From NCBI GenBank assembly GCA_964591295.1, contig CAZQAG010000002.1:1-64000 (forward strand): 64,000 bases of DNA. The letters run 5' to 3'. The notes beneath the pieces are model-generated. The model was not told the origin of the DNA and did no database searches. It saw only the letters and a list, made by a program, of their open reading frames with translations. Position 1 is the stretch's first letter. The number at the start of each line of letters is the position of its first letter. The position numbers and the translations under genes were made by a program. Shown here one piece after another: positions 48,445 through 56,996 of this stretch. The DNA comes from VAXT01 sp964591295. GTDB taxonomy: Bacteria; Actinomycetota; Thermoleophilia; Gaiellales; Gaiellaceae.

Positions 48445-48567
48445 GCCGCATAACCCAGCGGCCTCGCCAGGGCCTCCTATCCCTCGCCGCGCCAAATCAT
48501 CGTGGACGCGACCTCGTGATCGAGGAAAGGACGCCTTGCGAGATCGCTCTACTCCTATGCTCCATTT

Positions 48568-49383
48568 ATGCGTGTCGTTGCGCTGCTCGCCACCTACAAC
48601 GAGGAACGCTTCATCGCGGCCTGCCTTGACCATCTGCTCGCGCAGGGCCTCGAGGCCTATCTCATCGACAACGATTCGAACGATGCGACCGTCGAGATTG
48701 CAGAACGGTATCTCGATAAAGGGCTGATCGGGGTCGAGCGGCTGCCTCGCGACGGGATGTACTCCTGGTTACCGATACTGGCGCGTAAAGCGGAGGTCGC
48801 GTCCAGTCTCAAGGCGGATTGGTTCATGCACGTCGATGCCGACGAGATCCGGCTTCCGCCGGAGAGCACCGTCACGCTTGCGGAGGCGGTAGCCCAGGTG
48901 GACGCCGACGGCTCCAATGCTGTCAACTTCCAGGAGTTCACATTTGTGCCCACCCGGGAGAAACCCGACCACGATCATCCGCGCTACCTGGAGACGATGC
49001 GCTCGTACTACCCGTTCCTTCCGGACTTTCCCCACCGGCTCAATGCCTGGAAGCGACAACGCGGTCCGGTCGATCTCGTTTCGACGGGAGGGCATCGAGT
49101 GCGCTTTTCGGACGTGCGCATGCATCCAGTTTCATTCCAGATGCGCCACTATCTGTTTCTAAGCGTGCCTCACGCGATCGAGAAGTACGTGGACCGTGTC
49201 TACGACCCGACAGAGGTAGCGAAGGGCGCCCATGCTGTCCGTGCTGCTCTCGGTCCCGACTCGTTCGTTCTTCCGGCGGAAGTCGAGCTTCGTCGCTACG
49301 AGTCAGATGACCTCCTCGACGGGTCTGAGCCACTTCAGAGCCACCCTGTCTTCTCCGTGCCTGACTACGTTCCGGGCGGCTAG
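48568..49383 (+). CDS. Glycosyltransferase family 2-like
   Basis: A 271-residue protein: MRVVALLATYNEERFIAACL (GT2 start), AYLIDNDSNDATVEIAERYL, and ADWFMHVDADEIRLPPES (D-x-D). Later HRLNAWKRQRGPVDLVSTGG and the C-terminal half match GT92/GT2-like enzymes. It runs straight into the sulfotransferase (start 2 bp after the stop). The last 186 bp are duplicated at 46,455. The -10 box TATGCT lies at 48556-48561, six nt before the ATG. Confidence 0.82.
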   Translation: MRVVALLATYNEERFIAACLDHLLAQGLEAYLIDNDSNDATVEIAERYLDKGLIGVERLPRDGMYSWLPILARKAEVASSLKADWFMHVDADEIRLPPESTVTLAEAVAQVDADGSNAVNFQEFTFVPTREKPDHDHPRYLETMRSYYPFLPDFPHRLNAWKRQRGPVDLVSTGGHRVRFSDVRMHPVSFQMRHYLFLSVPHAIEKYVDRVYDPTEVAKGAHAVRAALGPDSFVLPAEVELRRYESDDLLDGSEPLQSHPVFSVPDYVPGG

Positions 49384-49420
49384 CGTGCGCGGGAACGACG
49401 AGCGCCCGATCGTCGTCGGA
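49198..49420 (+). repeat. Right copy of ~215-bp direct repeat
   Basis: Spans the 3' end of the GT gene and the 5' end of the sulfotransferase. The left copy at 46455-46670 carries most bases unchanged, so either copy could have been the donor, but only this one lies in intact genes. Confidence 0.8.
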
Positions 49421-50206
49421 GGCTGCCATCGCTCGGGGACGAGCCTGTTGCGACGCATTCTCGACACCCACTCTCGGATTCACTGCGGACCTGAAGTCCT
49501 CTTCTTTCGCGACTTCTACGGGGAGTACACCGAGGATCCCCTCCGCCATCTCCGCTTCGCGACGACGGCGCGCGCCCTCTTGCCCGAGCCGGAGCTTTTC
49601 GAGCTTCTAGGCCGCTCATTCGTCGCCTTGCATACCCGGGCAGCCGCCAGCGCAGGCAAGCCTCGGTGGGCCGATAAGGCACCCGAGAACGTGCTCCACG
49701 TAGCAGACTGGGACCTCCTGCTGGGGGAGGAGTGGCTTCTCCTCCACGTGGCCCGCAACCCGCTCGACACCCTGGCCTCGATGCATACCGCGCCGTTCCC
49801 CTTGACGTTGCCGACGGACAACGCGGGACGCATCGCGTTCTATCGCCGCTACACCGAAGCGGGATTGGCCTTCGGTGCTTCGCGGCCGGATCGCTACCGC
49901 ATCGTGATCTACGAGGAGCTGGCTCAATCACCTGAGCAGACGGTGGCGGCCTTGATGGCGTGGCTCGGGGAACTTTTCGAGCCCGCGCAACTCGCGTTCA
50001 ACGAAGTAGCCCATCAACAGGGCTTGGAGGATCCCAAGATCGCGACGACATCGGGGGTTCACAGTGAAGGCGTCGGTCGGTGGACGGAGATCCTTTCGAC
50101 GGCCGAAGCGGAACTGATCTGGGCTCAGACCAGCGACCTCTGGTTGCGAATTGATCCCAACCTGAGTTATGTCAAGCCGCCAGGCACTTCCTCAACCGTC
50201 ACATGA
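49385..50206 (+). CDS. Sulfotransferase family protein
   Basis: A 273-residue protein. The 5'-phosphosulfate loop is VVGGCHRSGTSLLRRILDTH, and the 3'-phosphate region includes LLHVARNPLDTLASMHTAPF. This is the PAPS-dependent sulfotransferase (Sulfotransfer_3) pattern. It should transfer sulfate to a glycan. GTG 49385 is two nt after the GT stop, and the stop overlaps the next sulfotransferase by 4 nt (ATGA). Confidence 0.85.
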   Translation: MRGNDERPIVVGGCHRSGTSLLRRILDTHSRIHCGPEVLFFRDFYGEYTEDPLRHLRFATTARALLPEPELFELLGRSFVALHTRAAASAGKPRWADKAPENVLHVADWDLLLGEEWLLLHVARNPLDTLASMHTAPFPLTLPTDNAGRIAFYRRYTEAGLAFGASRPDRYRIVIYEELAQSPEQTVAALMAWLGELFEPAQLAFNEVAHQQGLEDPKIATTSGVHSEGVGRWTEILSTAEAELIWAQTSDLWLRIDPNLSYVKPPGTSSTVT

Positions 50207-50793
50207 TCTTCGGAATCGGGCTCTCGAAGACTGGCACCACGTCGCTGTTTGCGGCACTCGACCATCTGGGTTATCGCGCGGCCACTTACCGTCATATGCG
50301 GGAGCTTCGCCTTGAGGACTGGTTTCGCGGGAACTTCGAGACCGACTACTTGCGTGAATACGACGCGGCCACGGATCTACCCCTCGCGGCCTTCTATCCG
50401 GAGCTCGACGAGCGTTATCCGGGATCAAAGTTCATCTTGACCGTGCGCGAGATCCATTCGTGGCTCGAGAGCGCCCGGAAGCACTTCAGCCGGCCGCCGG
50501 CCTCAGCCTTCGGTCGAGAGGTGCGGGTCGTTACCTACGGCATGACCGGTTTCGACGAGCGCAGGTTCCGCTACGTGTATGAGACGCATCTGCGAGACGT
50601 GAGGCGGTACTTCAGGCACCGGCCAAGATCGCTCTTGACCCTGGACATCATCGCGGGCGATGGGTGGGAGAAGCTTTGCCCTTTCCTCGACCGAAACGTG
50701 CCGGAAGGCGCTTTCCCTCACGTCCAACCCGGCCATCGCCTGTCGAAGGAGGTCGATCAATCAGGGGAGGAACGCCAGTCGTCGAAGAGCTGA
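50203..50793 (+). CDS. Sulfotransferase family protein (Sulfotransfer_4 type)
   Basis: A 196-residue protein: MIFGIGLSKTGTTSLFAALD (PAPS loop) and YPGSKFILTVREIHSWLESA (second motif), then FRYVYETHLRDVRRYFRHRP, as in the shorter Sulfotransfer_4 group. It is a second, distinct sulfotransferase. The last 37 bases overlap, antisense, the 3' end of the sulfatase gene. Confidence 0.83.
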   Translation: MIFGIGLSKTGTTSLFAALDHLGYRAATYRHMRELRLEDWFRGNFETDYLREYDAATDLPLAAFYPELDERYPGSKFILTVREIHSWLESARKHFSRPPASAFGREVRVVTYGMTGFDERRFRYVYETHLRDVRRYFRHRPRSLLTLDIIAGDGWEKLCPFLDRNVPEGAFPHVQPGHRLSKEVDQSGEERQSSKS

Positions 50794-52193
50794 GTTCCGA
50801 GCAAGAATCCCATCAAGCGGTCTCGAAACATCCGCTCGATTTTCCCTCCCGCGCGGGTCCCGGCGAGATTGACGAGCTCCCCCGGATCCCCTTTCAAATC
50901 GGTGCAGAGGTACGCGGCTCCTTCTTGGTTCAGCGCGACCTTCCACTTTTCACTGCAGGCCATGATCTCGCCTCGCTGCTCGGATACGGCGAAGTCCCGT
51001 GCTGTAGTTGTCTCCTCCTGTAGAAGTGGCCAGAGCGAACGGCCCCACTGGGGATAATCGACCGGAGCGCCTGCGGCCTCCGCAAGCGTAGGGCCTACGT
51101 CGATCAGTTCCACGGGAGCCTCGATGACACGTCCCCGATTGCCGAACCGTTCGGGCAGTCGGATCAGGAGCGGCACTGTGACTGCGGGCTCGAGGAAACA
51201 GCTCTTGTGGAACAGCCCGTGGTCGCCGTTCATCTCTCCGTGGTCTGAGGCGAAGACGACGACCGTGCGATCAAGCTCCCCCCGCTCTTCGACCACATCA
51301 AGCAATTCGGTGATGTGGTGATCGATGAGGCTCACCTTGCCCGCATAATTCGCTCGGACGGCTGCGAGGTTCTCAGGAGAAAGGCCACTCAGGCGCGCTG
51401 TGTCGCTGGCGACGCGGTCATCCAAGAGAAGGCCCCGGGGTCTGTTTCGGGCAGGCGACTTCATCGGAGGCAGAGGCGGCGGGACCTCCTCGGGGGGATA
51501 GAGACCGAAGTACGGCTCAGGTGCGTCCCACGGCTCGTGGGGCCCACCGAAGCCCACCCAGCAGAACCAAGGACGATCAAACGCGTACGTCGTAATCTGA
51601 TCTGCTGCCTTTCGGCCCACGAAGGTGTCGTAGTGGTGCTCGAAGCCGAGTGGCGACGGTCGGACTACGAAACGGTTCTCGCCCTGTCGTTCGTTGAGGT
51701 CGGCCTTGTACGCGTCCCACAGGTCAAGTCGCTCCCACTCATCGGTCATGTCGGACCGAGTGGTTGCGCTCGCGCGCGGACCGGACGTCTCGATCACGTC
51801 ATCGAAACCCCAGGCTTCCACGAGAGGTCGCCCGTCACGTATGTCCCCGTGATGGGCGTGAAGATGCGTCTTGCCGACGATGCTTGTTCGGTAGCCTGCA
51901 GCGCGGATGTTTCGAACCCATACTCGAGCATCTGGGGGCAGCGTGAAAGCTCGCGAGTGCCAGACCCCCGTGTTGTGCGGATAGAGGCCCGTCATCAGGC
52001 TGACTCGTGCAGGAATGCACCCCGGCGACTGCGTGACGCAGCGAGTGAAGAGGGTGCCCTCCGTCGCTAACCGATCCAGACCGGGCGTCTTCATCCAAGG
52101 CGACATCGCTCCGAGCGCGTCGCTGCGCTGCTGGTCGGTAAGGATGAAAAGGATGTTCGGCCTGGCGTCTCGCATGGGCGCATTAGCAATCAT
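50757..52193 (-). CDS. Type I (formylglycine) sulfatase
   Basis: A 478-residue sulfatase. The metal/substrate start is RPNILFILTDQQRSDALG, the formylglycine site is SPGCIPARVSLMTGLYPH (Cys59, Pro61, Arg63, C-x-P-x-R), and VVVFASDHGEMNGDHGLFHK gives later metal ligands. It needs a formylglycine-generating enzyme, not seen here. No signal peptide is obvious, so it may act inside the cell. It opposes two sulfotransferases, one of which it overlaps by 37 nt. ATG 52175 (MRDARPNILF) is an alternative start. The 52,194-52,422 gap shows only A+T-rich sequence and no gene. Confidence 0.88.
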   Translation of the reverse strand: MIANAPMRDARPNILFILTDQQRSDALGAMSPWMKTPGLDRLATEGTLFTRCVTQSPGCIPARVSLMTGLYPHNTGVWHSRAFTLPPDARVWVRNIRAAGYRTSIVGKTHLHAHHGDIRDGRPLVEAWGFDDVIETSGPRASATTRSDMTDEWERLDLWDAYKADLNERQGENRFVVRPSPLGFEHHYDTFVGRKAADQITTYAFDRPWFCWVGFGGPHEPWDAPEPYFGLYPPEEVPPPLPPMKSPARNRPRGLLLDDRVASDTARLSGLSPENLAAVRANYAGKVSLIDHHITELLDVVEERGELDRTVVVFASDHGEMNGDHGLFHKSCFLEPAVTVPLLIRLPERFGNRGRVIEAPVELIDVGPTLAEAAGAPVDYPQWGRSLWPLLQEETTTARDFAVSEQRGEIMACSEKWKVALNQEGAAYLCTDLKGDPGELVNLAGTRAGGKIERMFRDRLMGFLLGTQLFDDWRSSPD

Positions 52194-52422
52194 GCCGCTT
52201 CACGCTGCTTGCAAACCGTTCCTTGCATGGTCGAAAATGAATTCGGAGGTCTGCCCGAGGAGTCGCTCGGTAGCGTTTGGTCCGCGAAAATATCCGCAAT
52301 TTGCCAGAAAAGCTCAGAGAATCTTTCATGAGAATCTCGATTCCCCCCTTTAGATATTTCGTCAAGTCTGCCTAATCTAGTGATGTCCTCAAACCCCACA
52401 GGGGAGATAGGTAGGTGGAAGC

Positions 52423-53565
52423 TTGAGCTTTAAGCGATTTTCGTCCCCACCAAAGATAAATCGCAGCATCTGGGCCGGACTCGTCCTCACGCCGGTCCTC
52501 GTCGTGCTGGCAGCGCTGGCCGCGTCGATCGGTGGTGGCGCGAGCGCAGGAGCGGTTTCCGGGTCAGTCAGTTCGCCGGACGCCAACGCCGTTATGAAGA
52601 GTCCCGTGAAACAGTCGTTCGCATCGGTGCGTGCTTATTGGACGCCTGAGCGCATGGCAGCGGCGCAGCCGATGGCGATCAAGGAGGTCGCAGAACACTC
52701 CGACCAGACCAGCGGAGAGCCTGTTGGCCCGACGGGTCCGCCCGTCGCGATTCCGGGCAGATTGCCGAGCGGTGCGGTAAGCGCCCCGGCCGGAACTGCA
52801 GGAACGGCGGCGTTCGAACCTGACCATCAGAGCTACCACGTCATACCTCCGTACGATTTGTGGCAGTACTTCGCCAAGTACCGGAGGCTGTGGATTTCGA
52901 CGGTCAGCAAGATGTTCTTCACCCAGTACGGCACGAACTACGTGTGCTCGGCAGGCGTTGTCAAAGTGGATGGCGCTTGGACGGCGGGCCACTGCGTGCA
53001 TGCCGGCGACGGAAGCCCCAACGGTTGGTCGTACAACGTGATGATCTGTCCGTCGTACGACTCTTCGCAGGGCGGCGTCAATCCAGCCGTCGGGTGCTGG
53101 GGTGCTGACAACTTGGTCACTCTCACCGACTTCTACAACAACGGGAATGATCCCCGGTACGAAGCGGACATGGGTGGCGTCAATACGTCCAACACGGGAA
53201 CGCACCATGCAACCCAGATCGGCAACATCACCGGATGGGCAGGATTTGCCTACAACTTCCCGCGTGATGAGCACTGGACGTCGTTCGGTTACCCGGCGGG
53301 ATCGCCATTCACGGGCGGCAAGATCATCACCGCCGCAAGCGAATATGGCTATGACGACGACTCGAACTCCGGATACGCCGATCCACACTCAGTGTCGATG
53401 GGCAACGACATGACCGGTGGCTCGAGCGGAGGACCGTGGTTCAAGGACTTCGGGACGGGCTGGTACATCAACGGCCATAACGACTGGCGACATACCGCCT
53501 TCCCGAACGAGATGAACTCCCCCTACTTCGATGGTCGCGCTTTTGCCGTCTACGGCGCGTTCTAA
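52423..53565 (+). CDS. Secreted trypsin-like serine protease
   Basis: A 380-residue protein. An N-terminal helix (SIWAGLVLTPVLVVLAALAA) serves as signal anchor. A pro-region carries YWTPERMAAAQPM. The S1 domain has TAGHCVHAGD (His190), EADMGG (Asp249) and MTGGSSGGPWF (Ser335), the full triad, and Cys pairs. It is V8/glutamyl-peptidase-like in layout. Start TTG 52423 follows GGGGAGATAGGTAGGTGG. A strong terminator follows. A near-identical pro-region motif is found alone in the next gene. Confidence 0.86.
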   Translation: MSFKRFSSPPKINRSIWAGLVLTPVLVVLAALAASIGGGASAGAVSGSVSSPDANAVMKSPVKQSFASVRAYWTPERMAAAQPMAIKEVAEHSDQTSGEPVGPTGPPVAIPGRLPSGAVSAPAGTAGTAAFEPDHQSYHVIPPYDLWQYFAKYRRLWISTVSKMFFTQYGTNYVCSAGVVKVDGAWTAGHCVHAGDGSPNGWSYNVMICPSYDSSQGGVNPAVGCWGADNLVTLTDFYNNGNDPRYEADMGGVNTSNTGTHHATQIGNITGWAGFAYNFPRDEHWTSFGYPAGSPFTGGKIITAASEYGYDDDSNSGYADPHSVSMGNDMTGGSSGGPWFKDFGTGWYINGHNDWRHTAFPNEMNSPYFDGRAFAVYGAF

Positions 53566-53584
53566 GTAAGCAATCGCTCGCTGG

Positions 53585-53616
53585 GAGGCAGGAGCCCCGA
53601 ATGGGGCTCCTGCCTC
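53585..53616 (+). terminator. Intrinsic terminator after the protease gene
   Basis: GAGGCAGGAGCCCC (53585-53598) and GGGGCTCCTGCCTC (53603-53616) form a perfect 14-bp stem with a 4-nt loop, followed by TTTC. Confidence 0.8.
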
Positions 53617-53699
53617 TTTCTACGCGTGGGGCGGTCAAGCTCGAGCACGAATCGGTCGATGAGTAGAATCCGAATCGACGTGCTCCCGGGAGAACTGAC

Positions 53700-54008
53700 A
53701 TGCCGCGCAAACGAATGGTTTGGACGACAGGGATTGGAGCAGGGGTGCTTGCTGCTGCGGTCGGGGCAGCCGCGGCCTTCGGTCCCGCGGCGAGCGGTCA
53801 TGGGCGGCCGCCGGTGAAATCGAATCCGGTCGTGAAGCATCGTCCCGCGGCATCCAATCCCGGCTACTGGACCGAGGACCGGATGCGCAACGCGAAGCCG
53901 TATCCCATGGAGGTTGGGGAATCACCCTCCCAGGCGCCGGGCCCGAACGCCCCGTCCGGCGAGAGCCCGCGCACCGTGCCACCCGGCACACCAACGACGA
54001 AGCCCTGA
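53700..54008 (+). CDS. Small secreted protein carrying the protease pro-region motif
   Basis: A 102-residue protein: MPRKRMVWTTGIGAGVLAAA is a signal peptide with a hydrophobic core. The mature part contains PGYWTEDRMRNAKPYPMEVG, closely related to YWTPERMAAAQPM in the protease pro-region, and then a Pro/Ser/Thr-rich tail (NAPSGESPRTVPPGTPTTKP) suited to export or wall crossing. There is no catalytic domain. It may act in trans as an inhibitor or foldase of the neighbouring protease; this is inference. ATG 53700 is used. Confidence 0.65.
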   Translation: MPRKRMVWTTGIGAGVLAAAVGAAAAFGPAASGHGRPPVKSNPVVKHRPAASNPGYWTEDRMRNAKPYPMEVGESPSQAPGPNAPSGESPRTVPPGTPTTKP

Positions 54009-54027
54009 TCCACGGCCGGCCTCTGCC

Positions 54028-54804
54028 GTGACGGAAGACGTGTTGGTGCCGCCCGGCTTCGCCGGAGCCGGCCCCAATATCGTAGGGGCTACCGGCGGGT
54101 CAGGGACGCGGGCTGTCGCACGGATTCTGCGGCATGGCGGGATGTTCATCGGGACGCATCTCAACGCGGCTGAGGACGCCGTCGAGCTCGGGGAGCTTTT
54201 GGATGTCTGGATCAACACGCTTCTCGCCTTCCGTGGCGCTCGCATGCCCGAATGGGTGAGTGACGTCATGCGCGCCCACTTGCAGAGAGTGCTAAGGAGT
54301 CACCTCGAGGAAGCCCGGCCTCAAGAAAAGTGGGGGTGGAAGGAACCGCGAAGCATTTTTTTGCTGCCGTTTGTTGACGAGGTGCTCCCGACCCTAAAGT
54401 TTCTGCACGTTGTCCGCGATGGTCGCGACATGGCCTTCTCCGCGAACCAGAACCAACTACGCAAACACGGCGCCGTCTATCTCGGCAGGCGTACGGATCC
54501 AAGCTCTCCTGTCGACTCGATCGCGCTCTGGGCAGAACTGAACCTTGCCACTGCGCGCTACGGGCTCGAACGCATGGACGATCGCTACCTGAGAATTCGC
54601 TACGAGGACCTCTGCTCGGACCCGACGTCTGTCAGCGCTGAGATCCTGACGTTTTTCGAGCTCGACGGGGATGTCGAAATCGCGGCCCGCGAGGTTCGGC
54701 CAGGAGCAGGCGGCCCTCGGCGGGCACAGGATCCGGAAACGCAGGCCCAACTTGAGCGGCTCGCCGATGAGGCGCTGAGAGAATTCGGCTACATCACAGA
54801 CTGA
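54028..54804 (+). CDS. Sulfotransferase family protein
   Basis: A 258-residue protein: NIVGATGGSGTRAVARILRH (PAPS loop), WGWKEPRSIFLLPFVDEVLP and LKFLHVVRDGRDMAFSANQN (3'-phosphate motif), typical of sulfotransferases. It is the third free-standing sulfotransferase in the island. GTG 54028 gives a good N-terminus. It lies 5 bp upstream of the GT-B-like gene. Confidence 0.84.
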   Translation: MTEDVLVPPGFAGAGPNIVGATGGSGTRAVARILRHGGMFIGTHLNAAEDAVELGELLDVWINTLLAFRGARMPEWVSDVMRAHLQRVLRSHLEEARPQEKWGWKEPRSIFLLPFVDEVLPTLKFLHVVRDGRDMAFSANQNQLRKHGAVYLGRRTDPSSPVDSIALWAELNLATARYGLERMDDRYLRIRYEDLCSDPTSVSAEILTFFELDGDVEIAAREVRPGAGGPRRAQDPETQAQLERLADEALREFGYITD

Positions 54805-54809
54805 TTCCG

Positions 54810-55937
54810 ATGGGCAAGACGATCGTCCTCTCCGGCTCAGTAGCGCAGCGTCCGGGCTACGGTGGTCACGCGTGGGTCTTTCTCCAATATCTGGTGGGCT
54901 TCCGACGGCTCGGTTGGGAGGTTCTGTTCCTCGACCGACTGGACAGCACGATGGGCCTCAGCGACGTCGGCGCGCGTTACCTTGCCAGCGTACTCGGGGA
55001 ATTTGACCTAGAAGACTCGTTCGCTCTGCTCGACGAGACTGGCCAGTCCGTCGGCGGCCTGTCTCGCGCGGCCGCTCTCGAGCGTGTCCGCGAAGCGGCC
55101 TTGCTCCTAAATGTCATGGGCTACCTCGATGACGAAGAGATCCTGGCGGCGGCGCCCATGCGGGCGTTTCTCGACATCGATCCGGGCTTCGGCCAGATGT
55201 GGCATGAGCTCGGGCTCGCCGACCAGTTCGCCGGCCATTCTGCGTACGTCACGATTGCCGAGAACATCGGCAAGCCGGGCTGCGAGATCCCGACCTGCGG
55301 GTTGCGTTGGATTACCACGCCGCAGCCCATCGTCCTCGAGCACTGGTCCGAGCAGGAGCCCGGCGGCACGGCCTTCACGAGCGTGGGGAGCTGGCGTGGG
55401 CCCTACGACCCCATTGAGTACGGGGGCAAGACCTACGGTTTACGCGCGCACGAGTTCCGCAAGTTCTTGGAGCTGCCGAAGCTGACTGGACGGCCGTTCG
55501 AGGTTGCTCTCGACATCCACCCAGATGAGACCCGCGACCTCGAGCTGCTGCGCTCGAACGGCTGGTCGCTCGCCAACCCGGCGGACGTCGTAGGCGATTG
55601 CGACTCATACCGCTCGTACGTTCAGCGTTCGAAAGCCGAGATCATGGTGGCTAAGAACATGTACGTCGAAACCCGAAGCGGCTGGTTCAGCGACCGCAGC
55701 ATCTGCTACTTGGCGAGTGGCAAGCCCGTTCTTGCACAGGACACGGGGATCAAGGATCTCTATCCAACGGGCGAGGGCTTGGTCGTCTTCAGCACGCTCG
55801 ATGAAGCGGTCGCGGGCGTTGAAGAGATTTCAGGGAACTACGAGCGCCACGCCCGGGCAGCACGTGGTCTCGCCGAGGAGTACTTCGATTCGGACAAGGT
55901 CCTCGCGAAGTTGCTCGGCAAGCTGAGTGTTGCGTGA
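54810..55937 (+). CDS. GT-B-like glycosyltransferase, SGWFSDR family
   Basis: A 375-residue protein of the same family as 36474 (N-terminal part), 56997 and 58782. Marks: YGGHAWVFLQYLVGFRRLGW, RAFLDIDPGFGQMWHELGLA, HEFRKFLELPKLTGRPFEVA, ETRSGWFSDRSICYLASGKP, TGEGLVVFSTLDEAV and a C-terminal YERHARAARGLAEEYFDSDK. The fold looks like GT-B with a C-terminal nucleotide-binding half. The donor is unknown. ATG 54810 is used. Confidence 0.75.
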   Translation: MGKTIVLSGSVAQRPGYGGHAWVFLQYLVGFRRLGWEVLFLDRLDSTMGLSDVGARYLASVLGEFDLEDSFALLDETGQSVGGLSRAAALERVREAALLLNVMGYLDDEEILAAAPMRAFLDIDPGFGQMWHELGLADQFAGHSAYVTIAENIGKPGCEIPTCGLRWITTPQPIVLEHWSEQEPGGTAFTSVGSWRGPYDPIEYGGKTYGLRAHEFRKFLELPKLTGRPFEVALDIHPDETRDLELLRSNGWSLANPADVVGDCDSYRSYVQRSKAEIMVAKNMYVETRSGWFSDRSICYLASGKPVLAQDTGIKDLYPTGEGLVVFSTLDEAVAGVEEISGNYERHARAARGLAEEYFDSDKVLAKLLGKLSVA

Positions 55938-56085
55938 CGACCGTATTGTCGCGGGCGCGCTCGCCAGCAAGGCGGGGGCGGCCGTCGACCTCTGCCGCGG
56001 AGGACCGCTGCTCGAGCTTCTTCTTCACCGACCTCGGCGTCACCGTCTCGATCCCGAGCGGCTCGCCGCCGCTCTGCCGGGCTAG
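55930..56085 (+). CDS. Possible 51-residue protein or gene remnant
   Basis: A frame from TTG 55930 to TAG 56083-56085 reads RIVAGALASKAGAAVDLCRG and ends RLDPERLAAALPG. It looks like coding sequence with G+C-rich third positions and could be the tail of a lost gene. Its stop is the first base of a terminator hairpin. No family is recognised. Confidence 0.3.
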   Translation: MRDDRIVAGALASKAGAAVDLCRGGPLLELLLHRPRRHRLDPERLAAALPG

Positions 56086-56115
56086 CGAAAGGGGCGGGAA
56101 ACCCGCCCCTTTCGC
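56085..56115. terminator. Intrinsic terminator
   Basis: GCGAAAGGGGCGGG (56085-56098) and CCCGCCCCTTTCGC (56102-56115) form a perfect 14-bp stem with loop AAA. It separates the GT gene from the converging secreted-protein gene and could serve both. Confidence 0.75.
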
Positions 56116-56128
56116 GCGCGGCGCTCTG

Positions 56129-56686
56129 TCAGCAGATGGTGAACCCGACCCTGGCGGAGTACAGTGTCGGATCGCCGGTGCTGGCCGTCCTGTTGAGCTG
56201 CACGACGACGAAGTAGACGTTGTTGTTGAAGTCGAACCCACCGGCGCAGTTGAACACAGCTTGCTGCTGGGGCGAGGGCGACTGCGCGAACGCGTTGCTA
56301 TCGAACAGCAGCCGCTGCGTGAACACCCCCGTGTTCGTGTTCATCTGGAACAGGCGCGACACGACCTGCGCGCCGGGCCCGTTATCGGTGTATCGATGTT
56401 GCAGGAACACGCCTTCGCTGGAGAGTCCGCCGGTATCGACGACGTTGTAGCGCATCACGACCTGTCCACTGGGCACGGAGCTCTTGATGCGCGCCAGCGT
56501 CGGGCCGAATTCGACCTCTGCGAGATCCGCTTCGTCGACGGTGCCTGACGATCCTGAGCTCGTCCAGGGCGAAAAGCCCCCACCGGCATCGGCGGCCCCC
56601 GAAGAAGCACCCCCAGCCACGACCGCTCCGAGTAGCAGGAGCAGGCCGAGGAATACTGCAGCGCCACGCCTGTTCAGTTTCCGCAT
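56129..56686 (-). CDS. Small secreted protein of unknown family
   Basis: A 185-residue protein. MRKLNRRGAAVFLGLLLLLG followed by AVVAGGASSGAADAGGG is a Sec-type signal. The rest is strand-rich (VVMRYNVVDTGGLSSEGVFL, QHRYTDNGPGAQVVSRLFQM, NVYFVVVQLNRTASTGDPTL) with Cys in AVFNCAGGFD and GFTIC that could pair. No enzyme motif is visible. AAGGAGG lies upstream of ATG 56686. A cell-envelope or exported role is inferred only from the signal. Confidence 0.7.
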   Translation of the reverse strand: MRKLNRRGAAVFLGLLLLLGAVVAGGASSGAADAGGGFSPWTSSGSSGTVDEADLAEVEFGPTLARIKSSVPSGQVVMRYNVVDTGGLSSEGVFLQHRYTDNGPGAQVVSRLFQMNTNTGVFTQRLLFDSNAFAQSPSPQQQAVFNCAGGFDFNNNVYFVVVQLNRTASTGDPTLYSARVGFTIC

Positions 56687-56996
56687 CGAATTGCCTCCTT
56701 CGTCGTTTTCTGCGGTAACGACTCTGATGCGGCCTCGGCGGCGGTTTCCCGTTCCCTCGGCGGTTTGCCCTTCCCCCGCAGGTCATCAAGCCGTCCCACT
56801 GCGAGGTGATCGTCCCGCTTTTGTGAGGGTTCGTCAAGGCCGGGAGGACGCGGTTCCACGCTCGGCTGCTCGGTTCTAGGGTCGCCAGCCTCGCGCCGCA
56901 GCTACTCCGATGGACGAGTCACCCGCTCGAGGAGCTCGCCGACGGCCGGGCACCTAAAACCACGCGCCGCCGAACGTGAGATCGTAATCATCGGAC
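56687..56996. other. 310-bp intergenic region
   Basis: No gene or clear repeat is seen. It holds the ribosome site for the minus-strand secreted gene at its left edge and a possible -10 box TAATCA, six nt before ATG 56997, at its right edge. Confidence 0.5.
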
